Part shown: positions 6,869 to 9,727 of the stretch, one piece after another
Position numbering within the stretch: position 1 is the first letter of the stretch
Layout: each line of letters starts with the position of its first letter
Assembly (NCBI GenBank): GCA_039184055.1
Contig: JBCDBH010000226.1
Coordinates: forward strand, 1-9,727
Source of the DNA: JBCDBH01 sp039184055
GTDB lineage: Bacteria > Acidobacteriota > Thermoanaerobaculia > Multivoradales > J023
Length of the DNA: 9,727 nt
Reading direction: 5' to 3'
The notes under the pieces: model-generated
Databases searched by the model: none
Told to the model about the DNA's origin: nothing
What the model saw: only the letters and a program-made list of their open reading frames with translations
Made by a program: the position numbers and the translations under genes

Positions 6869-8910
6869 TGTCGCGATCGTGGCTGTGCGCCCTGGCGCTC
6901 GTCGTGTTGGCGTCGTCGTCGGCGGCTCAGGACGTGCCGGTGCGTGAGGATTGCTCGCCACGCGATTTCGCGGTCGACGACGCGACGCTCACCGATGCCG
7001 AGGATCTACCCTGTTGGGATTGGATGGAGCCACGCACGTACACCCTGCGTTCGACCAGTGGTGAACGCGAGGTGCCGTTGCCGTTTCACGATCCCACCTT
7101 TGCCTGTCGTGGCATGGACAACCCGCCCGACGTCGATCCCGCCGACGGTTGGGTCGCGCTCTATCGTCGCCTCGGCGACCTGACACCTGTAGGCAGCGGC
7201 TCGGGTGTTCCACTCGCCAGCTTCGCGCTCTACAACCGACATCGCGGTTTGCTGCGCTACTTCTTCTTTCCTCTCGGAACCATGACTCAGGACAGCTTCA
7301 CCACGGGCTTGGTGGAGCTCAGTATCCGTACCGACCGCGTGGAGGAAATCGACGGCGAGGAGCAGCCACGGATTCCGGCTCTGTGGGCTCCGTTACTCGC
7401 CCGTGATCCGGAAGGTGCGGCGGCCGGGCGCGGCACGTTGCGTGAGTTTCGACGCGCGGCGACCTTGTCCCAGGCGTTTCTGCCACGCAACGACGCGTGG
7501 AATTGCGTCACGTTCGTCTTGCCGGGCTATGACCCCTTGGCGGATCGTCGAGAAGATCTGGTGCTCGGTCTCGACGTATTCGGCGTCGTCGAGGGCACCC
7601 TCGATCTCGCCGGTACGCTACGCCAACCGGGAACCCAGCCAATGATGGAAAGCAGTAGCGCCGATGCGTTCTCCGAGCTCGGTGATCGGTTCTCCCTCGC
7701 CGCCGAGAGCTATAGCTCGGCGACCGGCTGGTTCGACAAGACCAGCGAATGGGCGCGTGGACGTCTCGGCGCGGCGGCTGGGGGCGCCGGTGGCACGGCG
7801 GCGGCCGATGCCGACCCTGACTTCGATGTCGTGGGCAATTTCGCGCGCGCCGTCGAACAGGTCGACGAGCTCGGTGTCATTCCGATCATCGGCACGGTCG
7901 CGGGCGTGCTCGATTTCTTCAGCGGCGGTGAGAAAGGTCCGTCGTTCGTGACGGTCCAGGGCGATGTGGCGCTCCAGGGCACGGTGAAGACTCGCAAGAC
8001 CCTGGGGGCGGTGTCGATCCGACTTCCCGGGAGTCGCGACGTCGGGGAATTCGTCAATCAACCGCTCTACGATCTTCGCCTCGGGGTCTTCAATCTCGTC
8101 GACATTCCCAAGGCCGAGGTGGTGCGGGATTGGCGTCTCGAGGGCGAGGTGACGAGCCGTTTCGATGGCGCCAACGAAATCCGCACGCATTGTGGTGAGC
8201 TGCACTTCCGTCGTGATCGTCTACGGCTCAAAGCGCCCTTGTCGTTCGCCATCAACCCCGATGCCGAGGTTGCCATCGAACGGATCGAAGCCGCCTGGGT
8301 TCCTCTTCACGGGGTGGTCGCGGACGACGACTACCTGCCACTCGAGGTCTTCAACGAAGGGGTCGTCGAGCTCGAAGTGAATCAGCGCACCACCCGACTG
8401 TGTCGCACGGTGGCGGACTGGACGCGATTCGCCCGTCTCAATCCACTACCGGCTCCGGTGCTGCCACGTCAGCTCGATGTTCGTGTCGTATTCAGAGCGC
8501 CGGGAGACGAACCGAGTGTGATCAAGGCGCGTTACGACGTCGATTTCAAGTTGATCGCGCCGACGCCGGAGCTGCCGGGATTCGGCGAGCCGTGGTTCAC
8601 GGTCGAGCGACTCGAAGCGGCGAATCGCGCCCTGTTCCGTTCGTTCGGTACGCCCGTCGAGCGCATCGTGACGTTGCAGCAAGGGGCGGCGATCCGTGGC
8701 GAGTTCTTGGCCGCGGAGCGTGTCGAAGTCGACTTGGTCGGCGCCAACACGGTGGTGGCTGGCGATGCCACGTTGACAGCAGGTGAGGAGGTTCGCATCC
8801 AGGGCTCGTTCTTGGTGCGACCGGGGGCGTCGTTGGTCCTCGAGACCGTCGATCCGACCGCGACCTCGGTGCGTTTCACCGGGGATCGGCTGCCACGGAT
8901 CGACGAGTGA
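6868..8910 (+). CDS. Large secreted protein of unknown function with C-terminal beta-stack segment
   Basis: A 680-residue protein starting at ATG 6868, with GAGG at 6857-6860 as ribosome site; a GTG at 6865 is a less likely start. A Sec signal peptide is clear (MSRSWLCALALVVLASSSAA, cut likely after Ala20), with no lipobox. The mature N-terminal part (to about 250) is rich in aromatic residues and cysteines and contains YNRHRGLLRYFFF from residue 122, a stretch that recalls uncharacterised secreted proteins of Bacteroidota-like bacteria (from memory). Residues 270-330 look helical and end in a Gly/Ala-rich linker near 300-315. Next comes a hydrophobic, glycine-containing stretch, GVIPIIGTVAGVLDFFSGG (about 335-353), then a long beta-rich region. 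The C-terminal segment (about 607-661, with GDATLTAGEEVRIQGSFLV and PGASLVLE) resembles the short-strand 'coathanger stack' repeats found at the ends of secreted proteins. No enzyme motif was recognised. Gene order suggests a partner of the preceding anchored protein. Confidence 0.85.
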   Translation: MSRSWLCALALVVLASSSAAQDVPVREDCSPRDFAVDDATLTDAEDLPCWDWMEPRTYTLRSTSGEREVPLPFHDPTFACRGMDNPPDVDPADGWVALYRRLGDLTPVGSGSGVPLASFALYNRHRGLLRYFFFPLGTMTQDSFTTGLVELSIRTDRVEEIDGEEQPRIPALWAPLLARDPEGAAAGRGTLREFRRAATLSQAFLPRNDAWNCVTFVLPGYDPLADRREDLVLGLDVFGVVEGTLDLAGTLRQPGTQPMMESSSADAFSELGDRFSLAAESYSSATGWFDKTSEWARGRLGAAAGGAGGTAAADADPDFDVVGNFARAVEQVDELGVIPIIGTVAGVLDFFSGGEKGPSFVTVQGDVALQGTVKTRKTLGAVSIRLPGSRDVGEFVNQPLYDLRLGVFNLVDIPKAEVVRDWRLEGEVTSRFDGANEIRTHCGELHFRRDRLRLKAPLSFAINPDAEVAIERIEAAWVPLHGVVADDDYLPLEVFNEGVVELEVNQRTTRLCRTVADWTRFARLNPLPAPVLPRQLDVRVVFRAPGDEPSVIKARYDVDFKLIAPTPELPGFGEPWFTVERLEAANRALFRSFGTPVERIVTLQQGAAIRGEFLAAERVEVDLVGANTVVAGDATLTAGEEVRIQGSFLVRPGASLVLETVDPTATSVRFTGDRLPRIDE

Positions 8911-8916
8911 GCAGGA

Positions 8917-8956
8917 TCGAGGCCGGGTGGCTCAGGGGGGGGCTACCCGGCCTCGA
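8917..8956 (+). terminator. Perfect 12-bp hairpin just after the secreted-protein gene
   Basis: TCGAGGCCGGGT (8917-8928) and ACCCGGCCTCGA (8945-8956) are perfect complements and begin 6 bases after the TGA. The 16-base loop contains eight consecutive G (8935-8942). The position and strength fit transcript-end formation or 3'-end protection of the operon mRNA. No T-run follows, so it is not a textbook intrinsic terminator; GC-rich genomes often use such U-less hairpins. Confidence 0.55.
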
Positions 8957-9031
8957 GGCTCGGGTGTCGACGGCGTTGTCGGCGACGAAAAAACCCGCCA
9001 AACGAAATCGCGTCAGTTGGAGCTCCGCAGG

Positions 9032-9062
9032 TTGCTTGGTCCGTGCACAGCTGGGTTATGAT
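9032..9062 (+). promoter_or_regulatory. Candidate sigma70 promoter upstream of the palindromic element and desaturase
   Basis: TATGAT at 9057-9062 matches five of six -10 positions. TTGCTT at 9032-9037 could be the -35 box, though the 19-base spacing is longer than ideal. Transcription would start near 9069, just before the fold-back element at 9075, so the desaturase mRNA leader would contain the whole hairpin. No competing promoter is obvious between the element and the gene. Confidence 0.35.
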
Positions 9063-9074
9063 CCCATCTCGCTA

Positions 9075-9238
9075 GGAGCCTGTCGCGCATTGACGGTAGA
9101 TGGCTGGTGGAGCGCCGCGAGAGGCTCCGCAAGGCGCTTATGCAGGTCCATACCCATTGGTATGGGCCAAGGAAGCAACGTCGCGGAGGCCTCGCGCCGC
9201 CCGCCAGACGCCTGGCGTTTCAATACGTGACAGGCTCC
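9075..9238. mobile_element. 164-bp fold-back element with 19-bp terminal inverted repeats (MITE-like)
   Basis: The left end GGAGCCTGTCGCGCATTGA (9075-9093) and the complement of the right end (9220-9238) agree at 17 of 19 positions. Inside, GC-rich arms (about 9112-9130 with 9183-9201) are also complementary with small mismatches. At the exact centre GGTCCATACC (9145-9154) pairs with GGTATGGGCC (9159-9168), 9 of 10, around a CATT loop. All three pairs share the same axis (9156.5), so the whole unit can form one long hairpin. It has no coding capacity. This fits a miniature inverted-repeat transposable element mobilised by a transposase encoded elsewhere, or a large REP/ERIC-like repeat. No clean target-site duplication is visible (GCTA on the left, CAAG on the right). 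Confidence 0.75.
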
Positions 9239-9307
9239 CAAGACATGATGGCTGACTTGAAAATGAGCATGCGGTGATGAGCACCGAATGGCCGTCGACT
9301 GTCGACC

Positions 9308-9313
9308 AGGAGG
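9308..9313 (+). promoter_or_regulatory. Shine-Dalgarno of the desaturase gene
   Basis: AGGAGG stands 4 bases before GTG 9318, slightly short but workable. An in-frame ATG at 9288 would read through this site and has only a weak purine stretch before it, so it is kept as the alternative start. Confidence 0.65.
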
Positions 9314-9317
9314 AATT

Positions 9318-9727
9318 GTGTGCATCAAGGTTGAAGGATCGAAGGGTGATCGACCGGCCGAGCATTCGCATAAATCGGCGGCCGCGTTTTGGAATCGTCT
9401 GCTCGCCCCCTACATGAAGCCGAATTCGAAGACGGCGTGGTTTCAGCTCCTCACGACCGCCGCGCTCTTCATCTTGAATTGGGCGTTGATGCTGTGGAGT
9501 CTCGATGTTTCCTATTGGCTGACGCTCGCTTTGGCGGTGCCAGCGGCTGGTTTGATGATCAGGTTGTTCATCTTTCAGCACGATGCGGGCCACGGCGCGT
9601 TCTTTGAAAGTCGAAAGGCCAACAACGTCCTCGGATTCATCATCGGCGTTTTGATGCTGACTCCCTTTCAGTATTGGAAGCGTTCGCACGCGATCCACCA
9701 CGGTACCTCGGGTGATCTCGACCGCCG
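9318..9727 (+). CDS. Membrane fatty acid desaturase (DesA / omega-6 acyl-lipid type), 5' part
   Basis: Di-iron membrane enzyme that should introduce a double bond into acyl chains of membrane lipids or acyl-CoA, using oxygen and an electron donor such as ferredoxin. The frame is open to the right window edge (136 full codons, no stop). Two of the three histidine boxes are visible: HDAGH (residues 88-92) and HAIHH (124-128), the latter followed by GTSGDLDRR, as in DesA-like desaturases (family consensus ATSGDLDRRG). Hydrophobic segments at about 43-60 and 65-85 precede the first box and would be membrane helices; SYWLTLALAVPAAG is highly typical of the family. The third histidine box and the C-terminal membrane helices lie outside the window. 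The start is taken as GTG 9318; ATG 9288 would add ten residues. It appears to be its own transcription unit with a long structured leader. Confidence 0.93.
   Translation, partial: MCIKVEGSKGDRPAEHSHKSAAAFWNRLLAPYMKPNSKTAWFQLLTTAALFILNWALMLWSLDVSYWLTLALAVPAAGLMIRLFIFQHDAGHGAFFESRKANNVLGFIIGVLMLTPFQYWKRSHAIHHGTSGDLDR

Larger units (their letters stand above)
8911..9317. other. 407-bp non-coding stretch between the secreted protein gene and the desaturase
   Basis: It contains, in order, a GC-rich hairpin (8917-8956), about 75 bases with no recognisable signal apart from an A6 run near 8990, a candidate promoter (9032-9062), the palindromic element (9075-9238), and an 80-base leader with a small CGGTG/CACCG hairpin (9272-9286) and two GTCGAC sites one base apart (9294-9306). 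No open frame here has protein-like composition or a ribosome site. Confidence 0.75.

Noticed and set aside
8984..8996. A6 run as a minus-strand terminator for a desaturase-side gene
   Set aside because: No stem of useful length precedes the T-run on the minus strand, and no minus-strand gene ends here.
8907..9230. 107-codon plus-strand frame after the secreted-protein gene
   Set aside because: It reads through the 12-bp hairpin, the candidate promoter and most of the fold-back element. It has no ribosome site and low-complexity content.
9071..9242. TA or CTAG target-site duplication flanking the fold-back element
   Set aside because: The left flank reads GCTA but the right flank reads CAAG, so no matching duplication is present. 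Loss by mutation is possible but not shown.
9138..9701. 187-codon minus-strand frame over the fold-back element and desaturase
   Set aside because: It is antisense to the histidine-box desaturase. The part inside the element would be duplicated with any mobile copies rather than being a gene.

Overview
The window is GC-rich bacterial DNA with six protein-coding genes, two of them cut by the window edges. GC-rich codon use, a Pkn-type Ser/Thr kinase fused to a long TPR tail, and large exported proteins of unknown function suggest an Acidobacteriota-like organism (perhaps Thermoanaerobaculia), or failing that another kinase-rich phylum such as Myxococcota or Planctomycetota. No marker gene settles this, so the placement is an inference.

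Region 1 (1-3093, minus strand) is a two-gene operon. An exodeoxyribonuclease III (xthA, 3093-2296) overlaps by 4 bases (ATGA) a FadN-like 3-hydroxyacyl-CoA dehydrogenase/enoyl-CoA hydratase (from 2299, running off the left edge). It joins a base-excision-repair nuclease to a beta-oxidation enzyme by tight translational coupling.

Region 2 (3094-3230) is a short divergent promoter region. It holds a perfect 8-bp inverted repeat in the kinase leader.

Region 3 (3231-8910, plus strand) has three genes. The first encodes a 902-residue membrane Ser/Thr kinase with about ten TPR units predicted outside the cytoplasmic membrane. After a 164-bp gap with two possible stem-loops come a 254-residue membrane-anchored beta-repeat protein and, overlapping it by one base (TGATG), a 680-residue secreted protein of unknown function. 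A perfect 12-bp hairpin follows 6 nt after the last stop codon. A plausible reading is a cell-envelope sensing module, with the kinase inside and the TPR tail and two exported proteins outside; this is inferred from order and topology only.

Region 4 (8911-9317) is non-coding. It holds the hairpin, a candidate promoter, and a 164-bp fold-back element (9075-9238) that looks like a MITE or large REP-type repeat. This element is the least conventional object in the window.

Region 5 (9318-9727, plus strand) is the 5' part of a DesA-type membrane fatty acid desaturase, preceded by a strong AGGAGG site. No tRNA, rRNA, CRISPR array, transposase or phage gene was seen.
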